Of a stretch of 64,000 nt of DNA, positions 24,021-32,770 are shown in pieces. The notes beneath the pieces are model-generated. The model was given only the letters and a program-made list of their open reading frames with translations. It had not been told where the DNA came from and searched no databases. The stretch comes from Oscillatoria nigro-viridis PCC 7112. Lineage in GTDB: Bacteria > Cyanobacteriota > Cyanobacteriia > Cyanobacteriales > Microcoleaceae. Position 1 is the first letter of the stretch. The number at the start of each line of letters is the position of its first letter. The translations under genes were made by a program, and so were the position numbers. Location: contig NC_019729.1 in assembly GCF_000317475.1 (NCBI RefSeq), forward strand, positions 6,979,445 through 7,043,444, read 5' to 3'.

Positions 24021-25226
24021 TTAATAAGTTTCAACGTGCCAACGGTGTTCTTTCTTCAATTGTTTCTGATAGCCAGCCCAGTCAACACCGAACTTGCTAG
24101 ACGCTGCAGACATTCCCTCATCAATTCCGCCTTCCATACCCTTCAAACCGCAGATATAAGTGTGAGTATTCGGCTTTTGAACCAATCCCCACAGTTCGTC
24201 TGCGTTCTCTTGAATCCGGTTTTGAATGTACATCTTGCCGCCCTCAGCATTCTTTTGCTCGCGGCTGATGGCATAAGTCAAGCGGAAGTTATCGGGGAAC
24301 TCGCGCTGCAATTGCTCCAACTCTTCCTTATAGAGAATGTTGGGAGTGTAAGCAACTCCAAAGAACAACCAAGCTAAACCTCTGAATTTGTAATCGGGAT
24401 TGTTTTCTTTAAACATCCGCCACAAATAAGCCCGGAAAGGAGCAATGCCCGTACCCGTAGCCATCATAATAATGGTGGCTTCCTCGTCGTCAGGCAATAA
24501 CATTTCCTTGCCTACAGGGCCGGTGATTTTGACATCATCTCCAGGTTGCAAACCGGTGAGAAAAGTCGAACAAACACCAAAGACTTTTTCACCGGTTTCT
24601 GGGCTTTTGTACTCTAGGCGGCGGACGCACAGAGAGACTGTTTTGTCGTCTACATCGTCTCCGTGACGGGTGGAGGCGATCGAATAAAGCCGAATTTTGT
24701 GAGGTTTGCCGTTTTTATCCGTCCCATCGGGAATAATCCCGATACTTTGACCTTCGAGATAGTGTAACTTGCCTCCAGAAATGTCAAATTTGACGTGACG
24801 GACTGTACCCTCGCCGCCTTCTCTGACCAATTCTTCTGTAGAAATGCACTTACCAATATAGGGATTGGCCGGCTTGTAGAGGTTGACAGGAACCTGAACT
24901 TTTTCCTTGGCTTGAGTCATGGGCTTAGTTTTTTCTCCAGATTTCTGACTCTGTAGCCCTGCTTCTGGTGCGACTTTGCCATTTGTTTCGGGAGCGCTGT
25001 TTGAGGGGCGGATGCTGATAATTTTGCCACCCATCCGAGCAATCCGGCGCATTTCCTGATTCATGCGATCGTAGGGCACGGAGATCAATACGCTGCCACT
25101 ACGGCGAATCGGGTTACTTGTTTGGTCAGTTGCTTGGCTCTGACGCATACCCTCCACTTCGTAAACAAAGATGCGGCTGCCTGATTCTGAGTTGGCCGCC
25201 ACACCAGATATGCTTGGGCTGTACAT
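24021..25226 (-). CDS. petH: Ferredoxin--NADP(+) reductase with CpcD-like linker domain
   Basis: FAD enzyme that uses photosystem I-reduced ferredoxin to make NADPH. Residues 18-75 form a CpcD-like domain (RIFVYEVEGM ... GSVLISVPYDRMNQEMRRI) that attaches the enzyme to the phycobilisome rod; a linker rich in Ser/Gln/Lys follows. The catalytic part has RLYSIAS for FAD, CSTFL, and the NADP domain GTGIAPFRAYLW, ending in the conserved HVETY. The start MYSPS is chosen because AAGGA lies ten bases before it and because other cyanobacterial PetH proteins start MYSP. Met103 (MTQAKEKVQ) is where the shorter respiratory isoform begins in Synechocystis by internal initiation. Confidence 0.96.
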   Translation of the reverse strand: MYSPSISGVAANSESGSRIFVYEVEGMRQSQATDQTSNPIRRSGSVLISVPYDRMNQEMRRIARMGGKIISIRPSNSAPETNGKVAPEAGLQSQKSGEKTKPMTQAKEKVQVPVNLYKPANPYIGKCISTEELVREGGEGTVRHVKFDISGGKLHYLEGQSIGIIPDGTDKNGKPHKIRLYSIASTRHGDDVDDKTVSLCVRRLEYKSPETGEKVFGVCSTFLTGLQPGDDVKITGPVGKEMLLPDDEEATIIMMATGTGIAPFRAYLWRMFKENNPDYKFRGLAWLFFGVAYTPNILYKEELEQLQREFPDNFRLTYAISREQKNAEGGKMYIQNRIQENADELWGLVQKPNTHTYICGLKGMEGGIDEGMSAASSKFGVDWAGYQKQLKKEHRWHVETY

Positions 25227-25572
25227 TTGTTGCTTGTCCTTCACGATACAGAGTTATAAAGAAAGAGAATGTGACGTTAGACTCAATTTACTTTTTTCTT
25301 AAGGCCATCGGGACTAATTGGCCTCGCCAATTTTTGGGCCTCGCCACGCCGGCGGGAGTGTTGAAGTTGCGATCGCTCGCGTATCAAATCCCTACTAGCC
25401 GAACGCCGCGCTCACCGAGCCCGCTTTGCGTTCGGCCGTTGACCTATAGCTATTGTTGTCTGCGTACTGCCAATATTTTACCCGATCGGGGGATCTGACC
25501 CGATAAGTCCTTCTGATTTGGAGAGCGCCCCACCCGATCGAGGAAGATTCGAGCAGTTTAATGAGGTTGAGC
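25227..25572. other. petH-prk divergent intergenic region
   Basis: No gene is supported here. A GC-rich dyad GCCGAACGC (25398-25406) and GCGTTCGGC (25428-25436) lies in the middle. Both petH and prk are read away from this region, so promoters for both should lie in it. The petH ATG is preceded by AAGGA. Confidence 0.5.
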
Positions 25573-25602
25573 TTGTAGGGGGCGGACGCATTCTGGTAAG
25601 AT
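25573..25602 (+). promoter_or_regulatory. Candidate prk promoter
   Basis: TTGTAG (25573-25578) and TAAGAT (25597-25602), 18 bases apart, about 210 bases before prk. It lies ahead of the structured leader described next. Consensus-based guess only. Confidence 0.35.
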
Positions 25603-25658
25603 TAACCACTAAAGTTAGTATTAATTACTTGCCTTGAAGATTGCTTGGCTCTTCCCGG

Positions 25659-25733
25659 GCAGGCAGTCAACTCACTGCTGTATGCTGGTGAGAACTCGAT
25701 GCTCTCGGGGTAGCAAAGCAGCACAAAGCCTGC
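25659..25733 (+). ncRNA. Structured leader candidate upstream of prk
   Basis: GCAGGC (25659-25664) pairs with GCCTGC (25728-25733), enclosing a CTCAC/GTGAG hairpin (25671-25692) and an overlapping GAGA...TCTC stem. It sits between a candidate promoter and prk, so it could be a 5' UTR regulatory structure or a small RNA. It does not match SRP RNA, 6S RNA or a riboswitch known to me. Confidence 0.3.
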
Positions 25734-25814
25734 TTATCGGTACCTGCGGGCTGAAATTTTGTGGAATCTAGACTTGAGTTAGTTAGTAAACAGTGATTTT
25801 GTTAGAGGGAAACT

Positions 25815-26819
25815 ATGACAAGTAAGCCGGATCGCGTGGTTTTAATTGGCGTTGCCGGAGACTCCGGATGCGGAAAATCTACTTTTTTGCGCCGATTGAC
25901 AGATTTGTTCGGGGAAGATTTCGTGACTGTAATCTGCCTTGACGACTATCACAGTCTCGATCGCAAGCAGCGCAAGGAAACAGGGATTACTGCCCTTGAC
26001 CCCAGAGCCAACAATTTTGACCTGATGGCCGAGCAAATGAAGGCCCTCAAAGAAGGTCATGCGATCGACAAGCCGATCTACAACCACGAAACCGGTATGA
26101 TCGACCCGCCCGAAAGGGTAGAGCCGAATCACGTGATTGTGATTGAGGGGCTGCATCCGCTGTACGACGAGCGAGTTCGATCGCTCCTCGACTTCAGCGT
26201 CTACCTCGACATCAGCGACGAGGTAAAAATTGCTTGGAAAATCCAGCGCGACATGGCGGAACGGGGCCACCGTTACGAAGACGTGCTGTTTGCGATCAAT
26301 GCTCGCAAACCGGATTTTACGGCCTACATCGACCCGCAAAAGCAATATGCTGATGTGGTAATTCAAGTGTTGCCGACCAACTTGATCAAAGACGACAAAG
26401 AGCGGAAAGTTCTGCGCGTGCAGATGATCCAGCGCGAAGGCATCGCCAATTTTGAGCCTGCGTATTTGTTTGACGAAGGTTCAACAATTAACTGGGTTCC
26501 TTGCGGCCGCAAGCTGACTTGTTCCTATCCCGGAATTAAGATGTACTACGGGCCCGATGCTTTCTACGGTCACGAAGTCTCGATTTTGGAAGTAGATGGT
26601 CAATTCGAGAATCTCGAAGAAGTTATTTACATCGAAAGCCATTTGAGCAAGACTTCTACGAAGTATGAAGGCGAGTTAACTCACCTGTTGCTCCAGCACC
26701 GCGAATATCCCGGTTCCAACAATGGAACTGGTTTGTTCCAAGTGTTAGTCGGATTGAAGATGCGGGCGACTTACGAGAAGTTGACTGCAAAAGAAGCGAA
26801 AGTGGCTGTTAGTGTTTAG
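25815..26819 (+). CDS. prk: Phosphoribulokinase
   Basis: Calvin-cycle enzyme phosphorylating ribulose 5-phosphate to ribulose 1,5-bisphosphate. The 334-residue protein has the Walker A GDSGCGKST with Cys19 and a second Cys41 in VICLDDYHS, the redox-regulatory pair in cyanobacterial enzymes that also binds CP12/GAPDH. ALDPRANNFDLM and the catalytic region VEPNHVIVIEGLHPLYDE follow. A further Cys pair lies in VPCGRKLTCSYPG. GAGGGA about six bases before the ATG supports the start. A perfect terminator follows. Light regulation through thioredoxin is expected from the cysteine pair, as established for the family. Confidence 0.97.
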   Translation: MTSKPDRVVLIGVAGDSGCGKSTFLRRLTDLFGEDFVTVICLDDYHSLDRKQRKETGITALDPRANNFDLMAEQMKALKEGHAIDKPIYNHETGMIDPPERVEPNHVIVIEGLHPLYDERVRSLLDFSVYLDISDEVKIAWKIQRDMAERGHRYEDVLFAINARKPDFTAYIDPQKQYADVVIQVLPTNLIKDDKERKVLRVQMIQREGIANFEPAYLFDEGSTINWVPCGRKLTCSYPGIKMYYGPDAFYGHEVSILEVDGQFENLEEVIYIESHLSKTSTKYEGELTHLLLQHREYPGSNNGTGLFQVLVGLKMRATYEKLTAKEAKVAVSV

Positions 26820-26840
26820 AACGCAGACATGAAAGATTTG

Positions 26841-26866
26841 AGAGGCGCAATTGCGCCTCTTTTTTT
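26841..26866 (+). terminator. Rho-independent terminator after prk
   Basis: AGAGGCGCAA and TTGCGCCTCT form a perfect 10 bp palindrome with T-run to 26866. It may also face the convergent mcrC transcript. Confidence 0.9.
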
Positions 26867-26877
26867 GTGGGAAAATG

Positions 26878-26905
26878 AACCGCAGAGGGCGCAGAGGGCG
26901 CAGAG
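26878..26905. repeat. CGCAGAGGG-type repeat
   Basis: AACCGCAGAGGGCGCAGAGG followed by GCGCAGAG, immediately before the mcrC stop codon. It belongs to the CTCTGCG family that forms arrays at 33539-34510. Confidence 0.65.
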
Positions 26906-26910
26906 TAGAG

Positions 26911-28107
26911 TTAGGGGAGGGTGTTGGGAAGTAGAGAGGTTAAGAAGGTTTTTCCGGCTTCATTCAGGTCGCTATCTAGGGAAAAAGTTAGACTGCGAAC
27001 TCGGATATCGTCATTTTTTATATCTAGTGGCTGTTTGAGGTTTTGCGGGTAGACGAGAATTGCATTTTGGCAATTTAAGGCATTTGCATAAGCAACTATT
27101 TGATGACGGTCATCACTGCCTACTTTATCGGGAGCTTTGTATTTTGTATCGAGGACGTATTGGACTTTTTTTGTTTCACTATCGCACAGCAGTAAGTCAA
27201 TCCGATCGAAATAGTTTTGGTCGTGGGTGACTCGGTGTTGTTGTTTGACAAAAAAGCCTTTTGGTGTATTTGCTTTGAGCCATTCAGCGACAAATTGTTC
27301 ATATAAATTAGCCATGTCTATGAGAAAAGGGAGCATTTCGCGATCGCCAGTTTCGTGACTCGGCCCTGTGTGATCTAAAAAGAATCGACATAAGGCGTGT
27401 AAAAGTTGATAATCTTGATTCAAACGGTGATAATTTCTATCAATACAAGCTTCTGATTTAAAAGGTTTTAATGTAACAAATCCTTGGAGTGCGTGAAAAG
27501 CTTTTCGCACAGTGGATGAAACAGATTCACGGCACAAACCGCTGCGGCCAATGATGAAGAGTGTCCAAGCGAGTATTTGATTATCTTCGATATCGCCTGT
27601 TTGTTCGTTATAGTGGCATTTTAGTTTAACATCCCAAGGTTTTTGCAGGGCTGACCGCAAATCGACGCGGCCGCGAATGTAGGCGAGTCTTTCTGTTTTG
27701 GATAAGTAATCGCGATATAATCCTTTGCGACAGCGTTCTAGGATTTTATGGGCGAGAATGTTAGCTAATCTCTCGTAACTTTCTTGTAAAGATTGGCACT
27801 GAATCGAGCCTTGGGGAAATTTTATCTTAAGGTTGTAGGCATAGTCAATCATTCCGAAGAGGTTGTTTATGGGAACCTTGGGGCGGATGGCGATGTGAAA
27901 TTCTGGAGTGATGGGAATGTTGCCCACTCTGCCTTTAGATTTTAACTTCCATTGATATTTTGTTTTAAAGTTGGGAAATTCTATCTCGATTTCCTTGTCA
28001 TAATTCTGGTATATTTTTTCTCCTAGTGATTCGGGGATTAAGTCTCGATCTAAAATTCGTAATTCATATTCTGTCAGTTCGATGATGTGGGGTAATTCTC
28101 GTTTCAT
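26911..28107 (-). CDS. mcrC: McrC-like nuclease subunit of a type IV restriction system
   Basis: A 398-residue protein of the McrC family. McrC joins the McrB motor and cuts DNA carrying modified cytosine or other targets. The N-terminal domain contains WKLKSKGRVGNIPITPEFHIAIRPKVPINNLFGM in two blocks, the typical McrC start that docks on McrB. The C-terminal PD-(D/E)XK nuclease has FDRIDLLLCD and VLDTKYKAP (about 300-345), with the D and D-x-K catalytic residues present. It starts three bases after mcrB ends, so the two are co-translated. All expected parts look intact. Host-defence role is inferred from the family; the target is unknown. Confidence 0.9.
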   Translation of the reverse strand: MKRELPHIIELTEYELRILDRDLIPESLGEKIYQNYDKEIEIEFPNFKTKYQWKLKSKGRVGNIPITPEFHIAIRPKVPINNLFGMIDYAYNLKIKFPQGSIQCQSLQESYERLANILAHKILERCRKGLYRDYLSKTERLAYIRGRVDLRSALQKPWDVKLKCHYNEQTGDIEDNQILAWTLFIIGRSGLCRESVSSTVRKAFHALQGFVTLKPFKSEACIDRNYHRLNQDYQLLHALCRFFLDHTGPSHETGDREMLPFLIDMANLYEQFVAEWLKANTPKGFFVKQQHRVTHDQNYFDRIDLLLCDSETKKVQYVLDTKYKAPDKVGSDDRHQIVAYANALNCQNAILVYPQNLKQPLDIKNDDIRVRSLTFSLDSDLNEAGKTFLTSLLPNTLP

Positions 28108-28110
28108 AAA

Positions 28111-29817
28111 TTATGATTTGCTCAATTTATCTTTGATTTTCTTCCAGAGAAATTCATTCATTTTTGCCTGGTTATCAAAGAAGTATTCTTCGAGGTATGG
28201 CTCGATTTCCATTTGCCAAATATCTTGGATATCTTCAGCTAAGGTTTTTGTCAAAAAGAAGGAGATGCCTAGTTCATAGTGTTTGTTGTTAATTGCGCGA
28301 TTGACATCTTTTAGAATGCTAGTTAATTTATCAACTGGGAAACCTGTTTTCTCTCTGTGGTGATACTGTCGCAGCACTTCATAGTTAGGATAGACGGGAA
28401 TGAATGCGAAACGGCGGCGGAGTGCGTTATCGACTAAGGCAATAGAGCGGTCTGCGGTGTTCATTGTGCCGATGATGCGGACATTTGTAGGGATTCTAAA
28501 TAGTTTACCGCTGGCTAGTGTAATAAAGCGTGCTGTGTCTTGTCGGTCATCTAGGAGATACATTAACTCGCCAAATACTTGAGATAGATTTGCGCGATTA
28601 ATTTCATCAATAATGAGAACGCAAGTGTCTTCACGGGCTTCGGCTTTTTCGCAGAATTCTAGGAATCTACCGGGAACTATTGAGTAGGTTAATTGTCCGT
28701 TTTGAGTTATTGGGCGGAGGCCTTCGATAAAGTCTTCGTAGGTGTAGGCGGGGTGAAATTGGATAATGTCTGAGAAACCGTCACCGCCGCCGATTAAGTG
28801 TTTGGCTAGTTTTTCGGCTATGAAGGTTTTTCCGGTTCCGGGTGGGCCTTGGATGATGGCTTGGCCTTTGCGGTTAATGGCGTGTATCCATTGGGTTAGT
28901 TTGGTTGTTTGAAAACCAGTAGTTTGTGAAATTTCTTCTAGTTGATGCACTGGATTAAATTCCTTTTCATATACTGAAAGATATTCCCGAATATAATAAA
29001 GGAGAAAGTTGTCCTTTGCATCATCAAAACGACGCGTATCATACAAATGACACTCCTCATCATCATAATAAGATATCAACAATAATGGAAATACCTTTTT
29101 AAAGGTTTGTGCTATTTGGTGAATTAACTGTTTGACCGAAGATCCTAATATTCCTTCTGCTTCAAGTGAGATAGCAAGCTGAATATTAGTAATTGTTTTT
29201 CTAACTTTATGGGTGGGTTTGGTTTGACCGTAGCAGTAAAAGTACATATTTTCTAATAATTCATAAATTGTTTTTTGATTTTTCAGTATTATACTACTAC
29301 TAAATTCCGCTGCCTCGGAATTACCACGAATTATTTTTAATGTAAAAGAGCAATGATGTTTATTTGGAAGTTTGTAACGAGCGAGGATTTCTCTAGCATC
29401 TAGTTTGTCCCTCAAAAAGCATTTATAATTGTTTAACATATCAATTAAATAGTAATTGTGGACTTCAAATCCAAAAATTAACTTGTGGTTTTCAAGTCTT
29501 AGCATTAACTGAGATCGATCGAGAGAATTTATCTCTTGACAATCCAACGCTATATTGTAAATAATTGATTGCGAACTGTCTTTTTCAGTGAAATATCCAA
29601 ATCTATCCCACCTGATATAAATATTGTTTTTTATATAATCAGGCAATAACTCTTCCACCTGGCTAAAAATATACTTTAATGGCTCTTCTACATATTTTAA
29701 GAAATCTTTGTGGTGTGCCATGTAAAAATCTGAACTTGGGTCTTCATAAAATTTTTCCAATAGGTTAAATGTGTTTACTGAAAAAGGGCATTCAGGATGT
29801 ACAAAAACTTTTTCCAT
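28111..29817 (-). CDS. mcrB: McrB-like AAA+ GTPase with unrecognised N-terminal domain
   Basis: About 568 residues. The C-terminal AAA+ motor has Walker A QGPPGTGKT (about 323-331), IIQFHPAYTYEDFIEGLRP (typical of McrB), Walker B VLIIDEINRAN, and the McrB GTPase signature GTMNTADRSIALVD. The arginine-rich end LRRRFAFIPV follows. The N-terminal about 300 residues (from MEKVFVHPECPF) do not show an EVE, ASCH, YTH or DUF3578-type reader that can be named by eye; they include FYMAHHKDFLKYVEEPLKYIF. This is where target recognition normally resides. A TTG nine codons upstream is a possible alternative start. Base composition is AT-richer than the flanks, hinting at transfer. Confidence 0.88.
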   Translation of the reverse strand: MEKVFVHPECPFSVNTFNLLEKFYEDPSSDFYMAHHKDFLKYVEEPLKYIFSQVEELLPDYIKNNIYIRWDRFGYFTEKDSSQSIIYNIALDCQEINSLDRSQLMLRLENHKLIFGFEVHNYYLIDMLNNYKCFLRDKLDAREILARYKLPNKHHCSFTLKIIRGNSEAAEFSSSIILKNQKTIYELLENMYFYCYGQTKPTHKVRKTITNIQLAISLEAEGILGSSVKQLIHQIAQTFKKVFPLLLISYYDDEECHLYDTRRFDDAKDNFLLYYIREYLSVYEKEFNPVHQLEEISQTTGFQTTKLTQWIHAINRKGQAIIQGPPGTGKTFIAEKLAKHLIGGGDGFSDIIQFHPAYTYEDFIEGLRPITQNGQLTYSIVPGRFLEFCEKAEAREDTCVLIIDEINRANLSQVFGELMYLLDDRQDTARFITLASGKLFRIPTNVRIIGTMNTADRSIALVDNALRRRFAFIPVYPNYEVLRQYHHREKTGFPVDKLTSILKDVNRAINNKHYELGISFFLTKTLAEDIQDIWQMEIEPYLEEYFFDNQAKMNEFLWKKIKDKLSKS

Positions 29818-30015
29818 GTTTTCTGTGTTTTTCAGGTGACTCAATGGTTGTTCTTAACTTATTGTAGCCGATCGCCCTTCCCGACACCAGATATCTGAGA
29901 TGCGATCGCACCCACCATCCTTACCCACATCAAATGCCCTGCCAAACCAGTAACACTGGCAAAACCGCTAACAACAGTTCCCGGAAAAGTTAAACTTGCG
30001 CCGAGTGACTCAGAT

Positions 30016-30365
30016 TTACCAAATAGTGTCTATACTAGATAATTGAATCCGGCGATCGCGACTAATAACGGGTACATTAAGGTACAAAGCAGTAGCAGCA
30101 ATAATGCGATCGGGCAAATCGGGAATTTGCGATCGGTCAATCGATTTTAGATTTTAGATTTTAGATTTTAGATTGAAGCATTGACTCCACGGATAAATTC
30201 GGGGGGCAAGTTTCTCGGATAGACGTTTTTTATTTCTCCGTCCTGAGTCTGCGAAGGAATGAATCCGGGGGCTTGTACTATCAAGAAATTCTTGGTCACT
30301 GAAAGTCGTGAATCGGCAAAAATATACCAGATAACAGCATGAGTATCCGCTACAGAACGCAGCAT
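30016..30365 (-). pseudogene. vapC PIN-domain toxin split by a dispersed repeat
   Basis: The start, overlapping the antitoxin end, reads MLRSVADTHAVIWYIFADSRLS, a PIN-domain N-terminus with its first Asp. The last part, in frame with its own stop, reads IDRSQIPDLPDRIIAATALYL followed by NVPVISRDRRIQ, the PIN-domain C-terminal half (quoted in two pieces). Between them (about 30150-30295) the coding sequence is replaced by GATTTTA heptamers and the ...GGATTCATTCC/GGGGGCTTGTA repeat, in the reverse of its order at 8324-8391. A normal VapC is about 130 residues; only about 70 remain, so insertion came with deletion. The PIN active site is destroyed. Confidence 0.85.
30142..30278. repeat. Dispersed repeat element within the vapC remnant
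   Basis: Heptamers (30142-30173), TTGAAGCATTGACTCC, then sequence ending GAATCCGGGGGCTTGTACT. It shares both ends with the copy at 8324-8391, but the middle is longer here. Confidence 0.7.
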
Positions 30366-30592
30366 GAGAAATCCTCCCTTGGGAAATTCGCCCATTCTTC
30401 GCTGCGGGCTTCATCTATATCAGCGGCAGAGGGTGCAATTCCCAAGTCAGCACATAAACCCCACAATGATTTGCGGGGAGTCTGCCCAACAACTAATTGT
30501 CGTTCTCTTTCAGGAACAATCCACTTAATCAATCGTAACTTTTCGGCTAGAGACAAGTGCCTAACAAGATTTAAAACCGCCTCAAAAGTCAT
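30350..30592 (-). CDS. VapB-like antitoxin
   Basis: An 80-residue reading from MTFEAVLNLVRHLSLAEKLR, a helical N-terminus like those of many cyanobacterial antitoxins upstream of VapC. The centre SLWGLCADLGIAPSAADIDEARSEEWANF is the toxin-binding tail type. The gene overlaps the vapC remnant by 16 bases, as in functional pairs. A longer open frame continues upstream to a TTG at 30742, but its first 50 residues do not look like this family. The antitoxin frame is intact although its toxin is broken. The role (neutralising PIN toxin, repressing the operon) is known for the family, not shown here. Confidence 0.7.
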   Translation of the reverse strand: MTFEAVLNLVRHLSLAEKLRLIKWIVPERERQLVVGQTPRKSLWGLCADLGIAPSAADIDEARSEEWANFPREDFSCCVL

Positions 30593-30800
30593 GTTTTTTA
30601 TGTTTAAATTGGTGATAGATGTAATTGTAGCATTTTGGCTGCCAAGGACAGCATCACCAGGTTTGGGTTGAGAAGATTCGTTTACCACGGTTCCCGGAAA
30701 AGTTAAAACTGTGTCGAAATTATCTAAACGTGCTATATTCAACTCCGTAAACCCTGAACTGCGCTTTCAGGTAATGCAAATTTATAAACGAGTCAACTGA

Positions 30801-32453
30801 ATGCTCTCTACTTTCAAGAAATTAGCTTCAATTGCAATCATCTTTGCCGCCGTAAAACTTTTACTTAATTATCCGCCTTTCAGAGAAATAGAAAATTATA
30901 TCGCAAATAGAGACCCAGCAAGTGCTACCTTAGACGCTGGAACTCCGCAGCAAAAATCCAGCAGCCCGCCTCCGGTAACTCCCAAAAAATCACCGGAGCA
31001 AAAGTTTGATGTAGTAGTATATGGTGATGAAGTACCGGGGATATGTGCGGCGATATGGGCTAAGAAGACTTTAGGCGCAAAGGGCAAAGTTGCGATCGTG
31101 CGATCGAACTACGGAAGTGCTCCTTTGGGCGGCTTACTCACCCGCGGCGGTTTAGCTTACATCGATTTAGATAAAATCCCAGGTTGGTACCGCCAACCCT
31201 ACGCCCAATGTTTTACGGAATTCTTAGATAAAGCGAATGCGCCGGAATCTTGCTTAGACCCAAAAAAGGCAGATCGAGCTCTCAAACAGATGCTTTCAGC
31301 AGCCGGAGTCAAAGTTATTTCCAACTCAACTCTTACTCCCCACGTCGTAAATAAAAAAATCGAATATGCCGAAGTCAACGGCAGAAATTTAACAATTAAA
31401 GCCCACTCTTTTATTGACGTAACTCAAGACGCAGAATTGGCAAGAAAAGCCGGGTTATCTTATTATACAGGATATGAATCTCAAAATATAAAATCAAAGA
31501 ATGAAACTTTAGCGGTCTCTATAGTTCCGACAATTACAGGTATAACGATGTCCGAATTCCGCAGCATAGAAGATGAAATTCTCTACAACAAGCCTTTGGT
31601 AAAAAAAATTAAAGAAAGCATTATGAAATCTAAAGATCCGGCTACTGCAAAATTCTGGATGAGGAATTTCTGGAGTACGATTTATCAGCCATATACAGAC
31701 GGTTACGACATCAGAAGCGTAGCTATAGGTGCAGCGTATCACATAGACAGAAATCTGCCCTTCAGCCAAAATAAAGGATTCTTTTTTGATAAAGGCAATG
31801 TCTGCGTTTATAACAAAAATGTGCTCTCATGGAACGGGTTTCTGTTTAAATACCAAGTTGACCAAATCATGAAGATGGAAGCTAACGGCAGAAAACCGAC
31901 TCCTGAGATGATTAAAGAAATGTCATATCTCCAATACTGGCTACAAAAGAAGTCTGGTAAAGATGTGAGAGTATTTCTTCCAGACGAGATTTATATCAGG
32001 CAAACTTTGAACGTTCGCGATGTGGTAGATCCGCTGACGGGGCAGGAGATTATCAAAGGAGGAACAGTACCCGAAAAGTCGATCGGCAGTTTTTCTTACG
32101 ATTTCGACGTGCGGGGCGGAGTCAAGAATTTATCTGCAAGAGTTCCGCCGCTGCCAGTGTATAATTTCGGGATAGAAAGTGCTTTGGCTAGCAAAGTCAA
32201 GAATTTAGCCATTGTCGGGCGATCGTCCGGGTATGTCGGTATGGCTGTATCCGTCGGGCGAATTGCGACGGTGAATATTTATCAAGGACAAGGTGTGGGC
32301 GTGGCGGCTGGTTTGGCTAGCAAGTGGGGCGTCCCGCTGAATACAATTACTTCTGCTAAAACGAGAGCAAATTTGGAAGCTTTGACGGGGAAAACGACGT
32401 ATTTGTCGGGGAGAGATACGAGTTACGGGGTGGATTATAAGGAAGTGAAGTAA
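30801..32453 (+). CDS. Exported or membrane-anchored FAD-dependent oxidoreductase
   Basis: A 550-residue protein. Residues 1-25 (MLSTFKKLASIAIIFAAVKLLL) form a signal anchor, followed by a Ser/Pro-rich linker (about 45-65). The FAD domain begins FDVVVYGDEVPGICAAIWA, with G-D-E-x-P-G instead of the usual G-x-G-x-x-G, and continues GGLLTRGGLAYIDLD, typical of the FAD_oxidored family. ITVTQDAELARKAG-like FIDVTQDAELARKAG and the C-terminal GRSSGYVGMAVSVGRIA (FAD tail) are also present. Substrate unknown. It is monocistronic. The ATG gives the signal sequence and is preferred; a ribosome site is weak. Confidence 0.85.
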   Translation: MLSTFKKLASIAIIFAAVKLLLNYPPFREIENYIANRDPASATLDAGTPQQKSSSPPPVTPKKSPEQKFDVVVYGDEVPGICAAIWAKKTLGAKGKVAIVRSNYGSAPLGGLLTRGGLAYIDLDKIPGWYRQPYAQCFTEFLDKANAPESCLDPKKADRALKQMLSAAGVKVISNSTLTPHVVNKKIEYAEVNGRNLTIKAHSFIDVTQDAELARKAGLSYYTGYESQNIKSKNETLAVSIVPTITGITMSEFRSIEDEILYNKPLVKKIKESIMKSKDPATAKFWMRNFWSTIYQPYTDGYDIRSVAIGAAYHIDRNLPFSQNKGFFFDKGNVCVYNKNVLSWNGFLFKYQVDQIMKMEANGRKPTPEMIKEMSYLQYWLQKKSGKDVRVFLPDEIYIRQTLNVRDVVDPLTGQEIIKGGTVPEKSIGSFSYDFDVRGGVKNLSARVPPLPVYNFGIESALASKVKNLAIVGRSSGYVGMAVSVGRIATVNIYQGQGVGVAAGLASKWGVPLNTITSAKTRANLEALTGKTTYLSGRDTSYGVDYKEVK

Positions 32454-32770
32454 TCGACATATAGCAGTCGCCCGTGTTGCTATACGATGTTAAACCAGCC
32501 TACAAACTATAAACTTTTGTTTGAGTTTGAGAACAAAAAACGCAATTCCTGGAGTTTGATAACTGTTATTCATTGCGAACCTTAATTATTGCAAGTTGTT
32601 TTACCAGTAGGACTAATACAAAAAAACGGTCGATCTGCAAACAAAATCGTGGCTTTCTCCGATAGAATGCGGGTTTTGGATTAGGGATTTCTGTCAAATA
32701 AGATATTAAAAGGATTTTACCACTGAAGATGTCGAAACCTCATATTCGACGGCGCAAGATTCCCCAACTC
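32454..32770. other. Gene-free gap after the FAD oxidoreductase
   Basis: AT-rich and without a convincing gene, terminator or repeat. No clear structure was seen. Confidence 0.5.

Noticed and set aside
25659..25733. SRP RNA, 6S RNA or known riboswitch upstream of prk
   Set aside because: Key conserved motifs of those RNAs are absent; kept only as an unnamed structured candidate.
29870..30012. 48-codon open stretch on the minus strand (ASLTFPGTVVSGFASVTGLA...)
   Set aside because: It looks partly membrane-like but has no start or family. It shares a 15-base AACTTTTCCGGGAAC word with DNA upstream of the vapB gene, so it may be a repeat or remnant; not supportable as a gene.
30593..30742. 50-residue N-terminal extension of the VapB-like antitoxin from a TTG
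   Set aside because: The added residues do not look like the family, and the TTG is only one base from its ribosome-like GGAG.
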